Origin: Basfia succiniciproducens | Lineage (GTDB): Bacteria > Pseudomonadota > Gammaproteobacteria > Enterobacterales > Pasteurellaceae | Direction of reading: 5' to 3' | Assembly (NCBI RefSeq): GCF_011455875.1 | Contig: NZ_CP015031.1 | Span: 434,001 to 498,000 of the forward strand | DNA: 64,000 nt | Shown here: in pieces, positions 39,527 to 47,783 of the stretch | Position numbering within the stretch: position 1 is the stretch's first letter | Layout of the letters: every line of letters starts with the position of its first letter | Translations under genes and position numbers: made by a program | The notes under the pieces: generated by a model | Seen by the model: only the letters and a program-made list of their open reading frames with translations | What the model was told of the DNA's origin: nothing | The model's database searches: none

Positions 39527-41425
39527 TTATACGGTTAAATCCACTTGATCGCCTTTGGTTTGCAGCCAGTTTTTACGATCTTCCGCGCGTTTTTTGGCAA
39601 GCAGCATATCCATAAGCTCAAAGGTTTCCGTCATATTGGTCTCGTCCTGTTCATAGGTTAATTGAACCAAACGGCGGGTATTCGGCTCCATGGTGGTTTC
39701 CCGCAGTTGTGACGGATTCATTTCACCCAAACCTTTGAAGCGTTGCACGTTCGGTTTGCCCCGCTTGCTTTTTAACCGATCCAAAATGCCTTCTTTTTCG
39801 CTTTCATCCAGGGCATAAAATACTTCTTTACCGAGATCGATACGGTAAAGCGGCGGCATGGCGACAAAAACGTGCCCTTGTTGTACTAATTTAGGGAAAT
39901 GGCGCAGAAATAACGCGCAGAGTAGGGTGGCAATGTGCAACCCGTCGGAGTCCGCGTCGGCGAGAATACAGACCTTGCCGTAACGGAGTTGAGACAAATC
40001 GTCGCTGTCGGGGTCAATACCTAAGGCAATGGCGATATTATGCACTTCTTCCGAGCCTAAAACCTGGTCCGAAGACACTTCCCAGGTATTTAAAATTTTG
40101 CCCCGCAGCGGCAAAATCGCCTGATATTCGCGGTCTCGCGCTTGTTTGGCCGAACCGCCCGCGGAATCGCCTTCCACTAAGAATAATTCGGTTTTTTCCA
40201 GATCCTGTTGGGAGCAATCCGCTAATTTACCAGGCAATGCCGGGCCGCTGACTAATTTTTTGCGCACCACTTTTTTAGAAGCGCGTAAACGGCGTTGTGC
40301 CGAGTTAATGGCAAGCTCGGCAAGCTGTTGACCGATTTCCACATTTTGGTTCAGCCATAAACTGAAGGCGTCTTTTACCACGCCGCCGATAAATACGGCG
40401 CTTTGGCGGGATGATAAACGCTCTTTGGTTTGCCCGGCAAATTGCGGATCGTGCATTTTGAGAGAAAGCACATAAGCGCAGCGATCCCAAATATCATCCG
40501 CTACTAATTTTACCCCGCGGGGAAGCAAATTGCGGAATTCGCAGAATTCGCGTATTGCGTCAAGCAAACCTTGGCGTAAACCGTTTACATGGGTACCGCC
40601 CTGAATGGTCGGAATGAGGTTTACGTAGCTTTCGGCAATAAGTTCGCCACCTTCCGGCAGCCATAATAACGCCCAACTGACCGCTTCGCTGTCTGCGGAA
40701 AAATCACCGATAAAAGGCGTTTGTGGCAATGCGTTGTAACCTTGTACCGCTTCGATTAAGTAATCGGATAAACCGTCCTGATAGCACCAGGATTCTTCCG
40801 TATCGTTGACCTTATCCGTAAATTTTATTTCAAGACCGGAACAAAGTACCGCTTTAGCGCGTAATAAATGGCGCAGACGGGTTACGGAGAATTTATCGCT
40901 GTCGAAATATTTTGGATTCGGCTTGAAACGAACGGTCGTTCCCGTATTGCAGCGACCGCAAGTGCCGATAACCTGCAATTCTTCAATTTTCTGACCGTTG
41001 GAAAAAACGATTTTATAAATCTGTCCGTCACGTTTAACGATGACTTCCACTAACTCGGAAAGCGCGTTTACCACGGAAATCCCCACTCCGTGCAGACCGC
41101 CGGAATATTCGTAATTTTTATTGGAGAATTTGCCGCCCGCATGCAGTTTCGACAGGATTAATTCAATACCCGACACTTTTTCCGTCGGGTGAATATCTAC
41201 CGGCATACCGCGACCGTTGTCGATAACTTCGAGGGATTGATCCTTATGCAAAATAACTTCGATTTTATTTGCGAATCCCGCTAAGGCTTCATCGACACTG
41301 TTATCGATTACCTCTTGCCCTAAATGATTCGGGCGGCTGGTGTCGGTGTACATACCTGGACGGAGTTGAACGGGTTCTAAATCTTTGAGAACGGTTATAT
41401 CTTCTGCGGAATAATTATTTGCCAT
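39527..41425 (-). CDS. parE: DNA topoisomerase IV subunit B
   Basis: A 632-residue ATPase subunit. The GHKL fold has ENSVDE-type VIDNSVDEALAG, DNGRGMPVDIH and GGLHGVGISVVNAL; the TOPRIM domain has EGDSAGGSAKQ and the metal-binding DADSDGLH. In the quinolone loop region the sequence looks ordinary (PLRGKILNTWEV). The length matches E. coli ParE (630). 72 bp separate it from nirK. Confidence 0.98.
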   Translation of the reverse strand: MANNYSAEDITVLKDLEPVQLRPGMYTDTSRPNHLGQEVIDNSVDEALAGFANKIEVILHKDQSLEVIDNGRGMPVDIHPTEKVSGIELILSKLHAGGKFSNKNYEYSGGLHGVGISVVNALSELVEVIVKRDGQIYKIVFSNGQKIEELQVIGTCGRCNTGTTVRFKPNPKYFDSDKFSVTRLRHLLRAKAVLCSGLEIKFTDKVNDTEESWCYQDGLSDYLIEAVQGYNALPQTPFIGDFSADSEAVSWALLWLPEGGELIAESYVNLIPTIQGGTHVNGLRQGLLDAIREFCEFRNLLPRGVKLVADDIWDRCAYVLSLKMHDPQFAGQTKERLSSRQSAVFIGGVVKDAFSLWLNQNVEIGQQLAELAINSAQRRLRASKKVVRKKLVSGPALPGKLADCSQQDLEKTELFLVEGDSAGGSAKQARDREYQAILPLRGKILNTWEVSSDQVLGSEEVHNIAIALGIDPDSDDLSQLRYGKVCILADADSDGLHIATLLCALFLRHFPKLVQQGHVFVAMPPLYRIDLGKEVFYALDESEKEGILDRLKSKRGKPNVQRFKGLGEMNPSQLRETTMEPNTRRLVQLTYEQDETNMTETFELMDMLLAKKRAEDRKNWLQTKGDQVDLTV

Positions 41426-41483
41426 AGGTCAAGTTTATTTAGGGTTATTTATTTTTCAAATCAAAATAGGCAAAGATTCTAAC

Positions 41484-41514
41484 AAAAAAGTGCGGTGTTT
41501 TCGACCGCACTTTT
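41484..41514 (-). terminator. Terminator made of an inverted uptake-signal pair (BASS gene)
   Basis: AAAAGTGCGGT and ACCGCACTTTT separated by eight bases form a hairpin with a minus-strand T run, 33 bp after the transporter stop and before parE. Confidence 0.8.
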
Positions 41515-41547
41515 AGGTATTTGTTGAATAATTTGAGCTATATCTAA

Positions 41548-42486
41548 TTATTTCTTATCATCATTTTTAATATTGGCGAAAATATTGGCTAAAATCGGGC
41601 CGGAAACATTATGCCAAAAACTGAATACCGCACTTGGTACTGCGGCAATCGGATTGAAATGTGCGGCGGCAAGGGCGGCGCCTAAGCCCGAGTTTTGCAT
41701 CCCCACTTCAATGGAAACCGCTTTACTGTCGGCAATATTCAGTTTGAACAAACGGGCGCCGAAAAAGCCCACTAAATAGCCCAAGCAATTGTGCAATACT
41801 ACCACACCGAAGATCAACAAACCGGATTCCACAATTTTATCTTTACTTACGGCCACTACCGCAGAAAGAATCAATACGATTGAAATCACCGAAACCAACG
41901 GCATGGTACGGCTGATCTCACTAATACTTTTTTTGAAAATCGCACGTACGATTAAACCTAAGAAAATCGGAAATAAAACCATTTTCAATACCGACATAAA
42001 CATTGCGCCGGCATTAATATCCAACCATTGGCTTGCGAGAATATAGAAAATTGCCGGGGTAAGGAATGGCGCCAACAAGGTTGAAATTGTCGTGCAGGCG
42101 ACGGAAAGTGCGGTGTTGCCGCGGGATAAATAAGTCATTACGTTAGATGAAGTACCGCCGGGGCAGGAGCCGACCAGAATTACGCCCACAGCCAGGTCCG
42201 CCGGGAGATTAAAGATTTTTGCCAAACAAAAGGCGATTGCCGGCATAATTACGAATTGCCCCACTACACCGATAAAAACCGATTTCGGATGTTTGAATAC
42301 TTCGCCGAAGTCATTGAAGGTTAAGGTAATCCCCATACCGAACATCACCAGCCCTAACAGATAAGGAATATAAGGAGCGAAAATGGCGAATTGCGCCGTA
42401 AATTGAAAAGCTAAAAAAGCAAATACCAACACCCAAAGGGCGAAGGTTTTGCTCATAAAATTAGTGAATTTTAAAAGTGTTTGCAT
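41548..42486 (-). CDS. Bile acid:sodium symporter (BASS) family transporter
   Basis: A 312-residue membrane protein with nine or ten hydrophobic segments. The family landmarks are [11 protein letters not shown] in helix 3, [20 protein letters not shown] in the first crossover region and [18 protein letters not shown] in the second, which carry the sodium-binding residues. Members carry bile acids, pantoate, pyruvate or other organic anions; the closest bacterial type (YocS/PanS-like) suggests a small organic acid, but the substrate cannot be told from sequence. The ATG at 42486 follows AAGGAA; the frame is open 15 codons upstream. Confidence 0.85.
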   Translation of the reverse strand: MQTLLKFTNFMSKTFALWVLVFAFLAFQFTAQFAIFAPYIPYLLGLVMFGMGITLTFNDFGEVFKHPKSVFIGVVGQFVIMPAIAFCLAKIFNLPADLAVGVILVGSCPGGTSSNVMTYLSRGNTALSVACTTISTLLAPFLTPAIFYILASQWLDINAGAMFMSVLKMVLFPIFLGLIVRAIFKKSISEISRTMPLVSVISIVLILSAVVAVSKDKIVESGLLIFGVVVLHNCLGYLVGFFGARLFKLNIADSKAVSIEVGMQNSGLGAALAAAHFNPIAAVPSAVFSFWHNVSGPILANIFANIKNDDKK

Positions 42487-42670
42487 ATTGAATAGTTCCT
42501 TGATTTTAAAAAGGCATTTAAAATAGCACAAAATTGCTAAATTAGTTAAAAATCAACGTAAATATTTTACTAATCGGCGAAATTTGCCAATTTTAGCTTA
42601 TGCAAATTTAAATGTTGTATCCAACATGCAATACAGCGAAATCGTAAAGAAAAAAGAAGGGAATTTATTA

Positions 42671-42714
42671 CAAAAAAGTGCGGTCAAAATTTATCGTTTT
42701 TTATGACCGCTTTA
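42671..42714 (-). terminator. Terminator after the alpha/beta hydrolase gene
   Basis: AAAGTGCGGTCA and TGACCGC with TTT form an uptake-core-based hairpin with a long AT-rich loop a few bases after the hydrolase stop. The remaining 180 bp up to the BASS gene start contain nothing else recognisable. Confidence 0.6.
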
Positions 42715-42718
42715 AATT

Positions 42719-43462
42719 TTACTTTATATGCATGTGACCGGACGATATTTTCCTTAATAAAGCCTCGGTAAATAATTCTGGTTGTTCAACCATTGGACTG
42801 TGTCCACTGTCTTTAATTATGGTCATTGAGGTTTGCGGGAAATTTTTAGCTATGTCAATCCAAGGTTCTATCGGGGTTATAAGATCATATTCACCCCAAA
42901 TAAAATCAATGGGAATGGATATTTTTTGTAATACGTCGGGAACATCATATTTGCGGCTAAAATATAACCAACGGACAATGTTGCGGAAGATTTTTTCTGT
43001 TCCGAATAAGTATTTTACTTCTTCGATGCCGTGCGGCGGGATTTTGCTTTGATCATAAAATATGCGAGAACCAAGTAGTGTCGTATATTTATCCTTGCCG
43101 GTTTTTAGTTCGTCAAGAGATACGCCCGCCTCCATTTCAAGTTGCCCTGGTGCTCCGCTCATGATAACACCTTTAACTCGATCTTTTCGTTGAGAAGCAT
43201 AATGTAATGCAATTAATGCACCCAGCGAATTGCCAACTAAATATACGGGAGTTGAACAGTTTTCAGTAATAGTATCTAATTCGGTGAGAGCTTTTTGCTG
43301 ACTGCCTTCAAAGGCAACGGGGATGGGATCGGTGAAAGTGAAGGTTTTGAATCCTTTATCTTGTATATTGCGAACAACGGAATTCCAAATCCAGCCGCCC
43401 GCAAATAAGCCGGGTAAGAAAATAATAGGTTCTCCGTTTCCCTTTGTTTCATATAACATCAT
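42719..43462 (-). CDS. Alpha/beta hydrolase
   Basis: A 247-residue serine hydrolase with the oxyanion-type IIFLPGLFAGGWIW at 13-26, the nucleophile elbow GNSLGA (Ser98), an aspartate in WGEYDLITP near 192, and the catalytic His in DSGHSPMVEQPE near 222. It looks active. Closest in pattern to small-molecule esterases or C-C hydrolases of the MhpC/BioH class; not identifiable further. AAGGAG six bases before ATG gives a good ribosome site. Stands alone between two hairpins. Confidence 0.75.
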   Translation of the reverse strand: MMLYETKGNGEPIIFLPGLFAGGWIWNSVVRNIQDKGFKTFTFTDPIPVAFEGSQQKALTELDTITENCSTPVYLVGNSLGALIALHYASQRKDRVKGVIMSGAPGQLEMEAGVSLDELKTGKDKYTTLLGSRIFYDQSKIPPHGIEEVKYLFGTEKIFRNIVRWLYFSRKYDVPDVLQKISIPIDFIWGEYDLITPIEPWIDIAKNFPQTSMTIIKDSGHSPMVEQPELFTEALLRKISSGHMHIK

Positions 43463-43632
43463 ATTAGTCTCCTTAAAAAAACTGTCTATAATATAACCAA
43501 TTATGAATGTGATTACAAATTGGGAATTATTATTTTTAGTTACAGGTGCAAAAAGCTATCGCCAACAACGGTAAAAGCATATGGATAAAAGCATTTGGCG
43601 GGCGTTAGGCCGATAGCGGTTTTCTTTACATA

Positions 43633-43676
43633 TAAAAAGTGCGGTCAAAAAATTCAAAATTTTTAACCGCACTTTA
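43633..43676 (-). terminator. Terminator after the iron alcohol dehydrogenase gene
   Basis: AAAGTGCGGT and ACCGCACTTT, with an inner AAATT/AATTT pairing, form a long uptake-core hairpin 24 bp after the stop. Confidence 0.75.
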
Positions 43677-43700
43677 ATCATAAAATAGCTAATAAGCTAA

Positions 43701-44888
43701 CTACGCATTTTGCGCCGCCGTATAAATTGCCGCCATATCCTGTTCATATAACGGTTTTGCGGCACCGATACAACCTTTAGAGGCGATGGCGCATTTTTTT
43801 GCCATTTCGGTAATTTGTTCAGCCGTAGCGTTAACGCCCAGTTCGGATAAATTGGTCGGCATATCGATGCTGCGGAAGAAGTTTTCCATGGCTTCGATGC
43901 CTTTTAAGGCGGTCTGTTCCGCATTTTCAGCCGGTGCAACACCCATCACCCGAAGGGCAAAACGTTCGAAACGCGGCAAAAGCGCTTGGTACACATATCT
44001 CGCCCAATGTCCCCAAACCGCCGCCAAACCTGCGCCGTGAGTGACGCCGAACATACCGCTTAATTCGTGTTCCAGCATGTGGGTTGCCCAGTCGCCGTTG
44101 CCGCCGCCGCAATTCGTTAAGCCATTATGGGACAAACTGCCGCTCCACATAATTTCCGCTCTGGCCTCATAATTTTGCGGATCTTTTGCCAGAATTTGTG
44201 CATTTTTCATCACGGTTTTCAATAGGCTTTCGGCAATACCGTCGGTAATTTCCATGGTATCGTGCGGAGTGAAATAACGCTCCATGGTATGCATTAAAAT
44301 ATCCACGTTACCGCTGGCGGTTTGATATTTTGGCAAAGTCATGGTGAGTTCCGGGTTTAAAATTGAGAATACCGGACGGGATAAATTATTGCTGTAGCCC
44401 CGTTTGATGTCTCCTTCCTCTTTGGTGATTACGGAACTTTCACTCATTTCACTACCGGCGGCGGCAAGGGTTAATATGGTGGCAACCGGCAAACAAGCGG
44501 TGGCCTGGCGCTTGCGATCGTAAAGTTCCCAGACGTCTTTATCCGGCTCGGCTACGCCGTAGGCAATAGCTTTGGAGGAGTCGATTACACTACCGCCGCC
44601 GACGGCAAGAATAAAGTCCACCTGTTCTTTTTTGCATAATTCAATACCTTGATAAACCAGTGATAACAACGGATTAGCCACCACGCCGCCCAGTTCCGTA
44701 TAGGCAATACCGGCATTATCAAGAGAAGCTTTAACGCGATCTAATAAGCCCGATGCTTTCGCACTGTTGCCGCCGTAATGAATTAACACTTTTTGACAGC
44801 CTTGTTCTTTAATCAATTCGCCTACCTGCTGTTCGGTTTGTTTACCAAACACAATTTTAGTTGGGGTATAGTACTCAAAATTTTGCAT
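43701..44888 (-). CDS. Iron-containing alcohol dehydrogenase (butanol dehydrogenase type)
   Basis: A 395-residue group III alcohol dehydrogenase reducing aldehydes with NAD(P)H. The nucleotide-binding AVGGGSVIDSSKAIAY lies near 95-110; metal ligands are in GNVDILMHTMERYF (Asp, His) and in LEHELSGMFGVTHGAGLAAVWGHW (two His). The pattern of 38x-residue enzymes with FGKQTEQQVGE at the N terminus resembles YqhD/BdhA, which act on many aldehydes. The ATG at 44888 has AGGAG eight bases upstream; another ATG two codons earlier is too close to that site. Divergent from a LysR regulator that probably controls it. Confidence 0.88.
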   Translation of the reverse strand: MQNFEYYTPTKIVFGKQTEQQVGELIKEQGCQKVLIHYGGNSAKASGLLDRVKASLDNAGIAYTELGGVVANPLLSLVYQGIELCKKEQVDFILAVGGGSVIDSSKAIAYGVAEPDKDVWELYDRKRQATACLPVATILTLAAAGSEMSESSVITKEEGDIKRGYSNNLSRPVFSILNPELTMTLPKYQTASGNVDILMHTMERYFTPHDTMEITDGIAESLLKTVMKNAQILAKDPQNYEARAEIMWSGSLSHNGLTNCGGGNGDWATHMLEHELSGMFGVTHGAGLAAVWGHWARYVYQALLPRFERFALRVMGVAPAENAEQTALKGIEAMENFFRSIDMPTNLSELGVNATAEQITEMAKKCAIASKGCIGAAKPLYEQDMAAIYTAAQNA

Positions 44889-44969
44889 AGTCATTACTCC
44901 TGTTACGAAACTATCGGTTATTTTAAAAAGCAATTTATTCCTATACAATGAGTAAATTAAGAATAAAGA

Positions 44970-44986
44970 ATTCCTGAATCGGGAAT
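44970..44986. promoter_or_regulatory. Candidate LysR-type operator (ATTCC-N7-GGAAT)
   Basis: A perfect five-base dyad containing a T-N11-A spacing, the LysR-family signature, lies between the divergent dehydrogenase and regulator genes, 9 bp before the regulator start. The octamer GAATAAAG occurs on both sides of it (44961 and 44983). Confidence 0.45.
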
Positions 44987-44994
44987 AAAGAGGG

Positions 44995-45900
44995 ATGATG
45001 TTAGATAAAGTGGAAGCCGTTCGTTATTTCTGTATAGCCGCGGAAACCCTGCATTTTCGGGAAACCGCCAACCGCCTCGCCATTTCGCCGCAGGTGGTTA
45101 CACGTATGATTGCGGAACTGGAACGGGAATTGGGCGAACCTTTATTTAAGCGTAATACCCGCAATATTTCACTGACGGATTTCGGTCAGGCCTTTTTGTC
45201 TGACGCCCAACAATGGTTGAAGGCGACGGAAACCCTGTTTCAAACGGATTTTAAAGAATCCATGAGCGGAACGGTGCGAATTACCCTGCCAAGATTGCCC
45301 AATAATGATGTGATTTTAACGGAATTATTGACCGCACTTTCGCCCTATCCCGATTTGCATATCGACTGGCGCCCCGATACCGCCTTATATAATTCCATTA
45401 CCAGACAAATTGATATCGGCATTCGTATCAGCCTGGAAATGGAACCCCATTTTATCGCCAAAAAAATTACCCATATCAAAGAGCGTATTGTGGCGAGTAC
45501 CGCTTTACTAAACCGTTTAGGTCAACCGCGGGATCTGGACGACCTGCAAAACCGTTTTCCGCTTTGCGCGGAAATCAACCCGCAAACGGGCAAAGCATGG
45601 CATTGGTTCAATACGGCGGAGCAAAGTTTTGTTGCGAAAAAACCGTATTTTATGAGTTCGGAAAGCTATAGCAATCTGGCGGTGATTTTGAAGGGATTAG
45701 CCATCGGGGTATTGCCCGACTATCATTATCTGCCGCATGTACGGACCGGTAAGCTGAAAATCTTATTTCCCGACTTGCCGATCCCTGAGTGGAAGATGTT
45801 TCTGTATCGCCCCTATCAGGAAAACACTCCTATGCGGGTGATTCATGTGTTTGGCTTGCTGGAGAAGATTCTGGTTAAGCATTATCATACAACGGGTTAA
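44995..45900 (+). CDS. LysR family transcriptional regulator
   Basis: A 301-residue regulator. The N-terminal winged helix-turn-helix covers residues 1-62 (FRETANRLAISPQVVTRMIAEL), followed by the periplasmic-binding-like effector domain. A second ATG lies at the next codon. Its head-to-head placement with the iron alcohol dehydrogenase suggests that it controls that gene in response to an aldehyde, alcohol or related metabolite. The effector is unknown. Confidence 0.88.
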   Translation: MMLDKVEAVRYFCIAAETLHFRETANRLAISPQVVTRMIAELERELGEPLFKRNTRNISLTDFGQAFLSDAQQWLKATETLFQTDFKESMSGTVRITLPRLPNNDVILTELLTALSPYPDLHIDWRPDTALYNSITRQIDIGIRISLEMEPHFIAKKITHIKERIVASTALLNRLGQPRDLDDLQNRFPLCAEINPQTGKAWHWFNTAEQSFVAKKPYFMSSESYSNLAVILKGLAIGVLPDYHYLPHVRTGKLKILFPDLPIPEWKMFLYRPYQENTPMRVIHVFGLLEKILVKHYHTTG

Positions 45901-45930
45901 TGCCTGTTGATTTGGATAACAGGCATTTTG
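45899..45930 (+). terminator. LysR regulator terminator
   Basis: AATGCCTGTT pairs with AACAGGCATT around a nine-base loop, followed by TTTT; it overlaps the stop codon. Confidence 0.85.
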
Positions 45931-45949
45931 ATCTTTCTTTCTGGCTTAA

Positions 45950-46801
45950 TTATCTTCTGAAATTCACAATGCCCACTGAAAGCAGGATAATTAGTCCGCC
46001 TATGATCATGCGTAATCCCGGTTGTTCGCCGAGCCAAATCCAGGCGATCAGAATAGCGTAAACAGGTTCAAGGGAGATAATCATTGCTGCGGTTCGGGCG
46101 TTGATTATGTTCAGGCTTGAAACAAATAAGGTGTAGGCAAGGCTGGTGCATAGCAAACCGAGGCAGGCGATCCAAAACCAATCCGTTACCGAAACCTCAG
46201 GCAATTTGTGAGCGGCAAAGGGAAATAGCAGGATTGAACCTATTAAATATTGCCACCAACTGGCTTGTGTGCCGGAGAGTTTGTTGATGTTTTTTCGATT
46301 TAAAATAGCAAGAATGCCGTAAATTGCACCGGAAAAAATTCCCCATAATAAACCTTGAGTGGATTGATTGCCGAATTCGAATTGCGGAGTGACTAAAATT
46401 AAGCCGATAGTGACGGCGATTAATAAAATCAGTTCGCGGCGTTTTAACTTTTCCTGAAAGAACAATCGTTCAAAGAGCGCTACAAAGCCCGGAAAGCCGG
46501 CAAAACCAAGAGTGGCGACAGCAACGCCGCCCACTTTTACCGCGACATAAAACGTGACCCAATGAGCCGTTAGGAGAGCGCCCGACAGAGATTGATTCGC
46601 CACATCTTTGGTTGAAAGTGCGGTCAGTTTTTCTCGTTTTATTAAGAAATAAACCGATAACGCGAGAAACGCGATTATCACCCGCCCTAACACAATTACA
46701 TCGGAATCGGCGCTGATAATGACGCCGAGAACGCCGGTCAATCCAAAAAGCACGGCGGTAAAATGCACTTTAATCAGTGCTAAATTATAATTATTAACCA
46801 T
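45950..46801 (-). CDS. EamA/DMT family transporter
   Basis: A 283-residue inner-membrane protein with ten predicted helices in two EamA halves (first half ending near residue 135, second starting at GLLWGIFSGAIYGILAILNR). The signature ISLEPVYAILIAWIWLGEQP near the C terminus is typical of drug/metabolite transporters. The substrate is unknown. The start MVNNYNL lies two bases after the cueR stop, so it may be co-transcribed with cueR; a role in copper handling is not implied by the family. Confidence 0.85.
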   Translation of the reverse strand: MVNNYNLALIKVHFTAVLFGLTGVLGVIISADSDVIVLGRVIIAFLALSVYFLIKREKLTALSTKDVANQSLSGALLTAHWVTFYVAVKVGGVAVATLGFAGFPGFVALFERLFFQEKLKRRELILLIAVTIGLILVTPQFEFGNQSTQGLLWGIFSGAIYGILAILNRKNINKLSGTQASWWQYLIGSILLFPFAAHKLPEVSVTDWFWIACLGLLCTSLAYTLFVSSLNIINARTAAMIISLEPVYAILIAWIWLGEQPGLRMIIGGLIILLSVGIVNFRR

Positions 46802-46803
46802 TA

Positions 46804-47223
46804 TTATTTTTTCTCGGCATGATGGTCGCAACAATTTGGTTTGCTGAGCCCTTCGATAATCGGACAATGTTCGGAACCGTCGCCCGGGCATTGATTGGCA
46901 AGGGTTTGCAATTGCTGTCTCATTTGTTGCAATTTGCCGATTTGATTATCAATTTCTGCAATTCTGGCGAGAGTTTTGGCTTTAACATCCGCACTACGGC
47001 GATGAGGATCCTTATAAAGTTCCAATAATTCTTTGCATTCGGGGAGTGAAAAGCCGACCAAACGAGCCTGGTGCAATAAGTTTAGTTCTTCTACGTGTTT
47101 TTGATTGTATTGGCGGTAGCCGTTCAGCGCACGTTGAGGCGTTGTAATTAGACCTTTTTCTTCATAAAAACGAATGGACTTTGCCGTTAAATTCGTTTTT
47201 TTCACAATTTCATTGATATTCAT
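46804..47223 (-). CDS. cueR: Copper-responsive MerR-type regulator CueR
   Basis: A 139-residue activator. The MerR helix-turn-helix ([11 protein letters not shown], then [14 protein letters not shown]) is followed by a dimerisation helix and the metal loop CPGDGSEHC with Cys112 and Cys120, exactly the Cu(I) ligands and numbering of E. coli CueR. The C terminus adds CCDHH. It faces copZ-copA and the promoter between them has the overlong spacer that CueR acts on. Confidence 0.95.
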   Translation of the reverse strand: MNINEIVKKTNLTAKSIRFYEEKGLITTPQRALNGYRQYNQKHVEELNLLHQARLVGFSLPECKELLELYKDPHRRSADVKAKTLARIAEIDNQIGKLQQMRQQLQTLANQCPGDGSEHCPIIEGLSKPNCCDHHAEKK

Positions 47224-47255
47224 AGCATTCCTTTTTGAGTTCCGCTAATTTACTC

Positions 47256-47286
47256 TTGACCTTCCCCTTGGGTCAAGGTTTATTTT
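47256..47286 (+). promoter_or_regulatory. CueR-controlled promoter of copZ-copA
   Basis: TTGACC (-35, 47256-47261) and TATTTT (-10, 47281-47286) are separated by 19 bp. A near-palindrome from ACCTTCCCC to GTCAAGGT fills the spacer. The first 15 bases are identical to the E. coli copA promoter. A 19-bp spacer is the hallmark of MerR-family activation by DNA distortion. Confidence 0.85.
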
Positions 47287-47326
47287 TAGCAAGTCAGTAA
47301 AGTATTTTTTAACAAAGGAGTAAATT

Positions 47327-47725
47327 ATGGCAATTTTTTTAGCATTGAGCGAACTGTCATGCGGACATTGCATTAAATCGGTGACTAAAGCTATTGAAGC
47401 TATTAGCGGTGAAAATAGCGCCGAGGTTACCTTAAATTATGCGAAAATCAATTCGGATAAAGATCCGCAATTATTTATTGATGCTATCACCGCCGCTGAT
47501 TTTAAAGCGCAATTGGCAACCCCGAGTTTTGAATTGGAACTAGACGGATTAAACTGCGGTCACTGCATTAAAAGCGTGAGCAAGGCGCTAAGTGCGGTGG
47601 AAAATATGGAAGTTTTTGATGTGGATCTGAAAAAAGCGCGTATTTACGGTAATGCCAAACCGGAAGATGTCGTGAAAGCTATTGTAGATGCCGGCTTTAA
47701 TGCGAGGTTAGCCAGGCTCGTTTAA
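47327..47725 (+). CDS. copZ: CopZ-like copper chaperone with two HMA domains
   Basis: A 132-residue protein with two heavy-metal-associated domains: Cys12/Cys15 (SCGHC) and Cys77/Cys80 (NCGHC). The two domains resemble each other (both followed by IKSV and an Ala-rich helix), indicating an internal duplication. It binds Cu(I) in the cytoplasm, probably for delivery to CopA. AAAGGAG lies ten bases before ATG. The last codons overlap an open stretch in the copA frame, offset by +1, beginning at 47712, so a longer fusion with CopA is possible (see findings). Confidence 0.88.
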   Translation: MAIFLALSELSCGHCIKSVTKAIEAISGENSAEVTLNYAKINSDKDPQLFIDAITAADFKAQLATPSFELELDGLNCGHCIKSVSKALSAVENMEVFDVDLKKARIYGNAKPEDVVKAIVDAGFNARLARLV

Positions 47726-47783
47726 TCGGAATAAGCCGAAAACAGAGCAAGCTGAGGAGCCGATAAACGAAATCCACAGCGAA

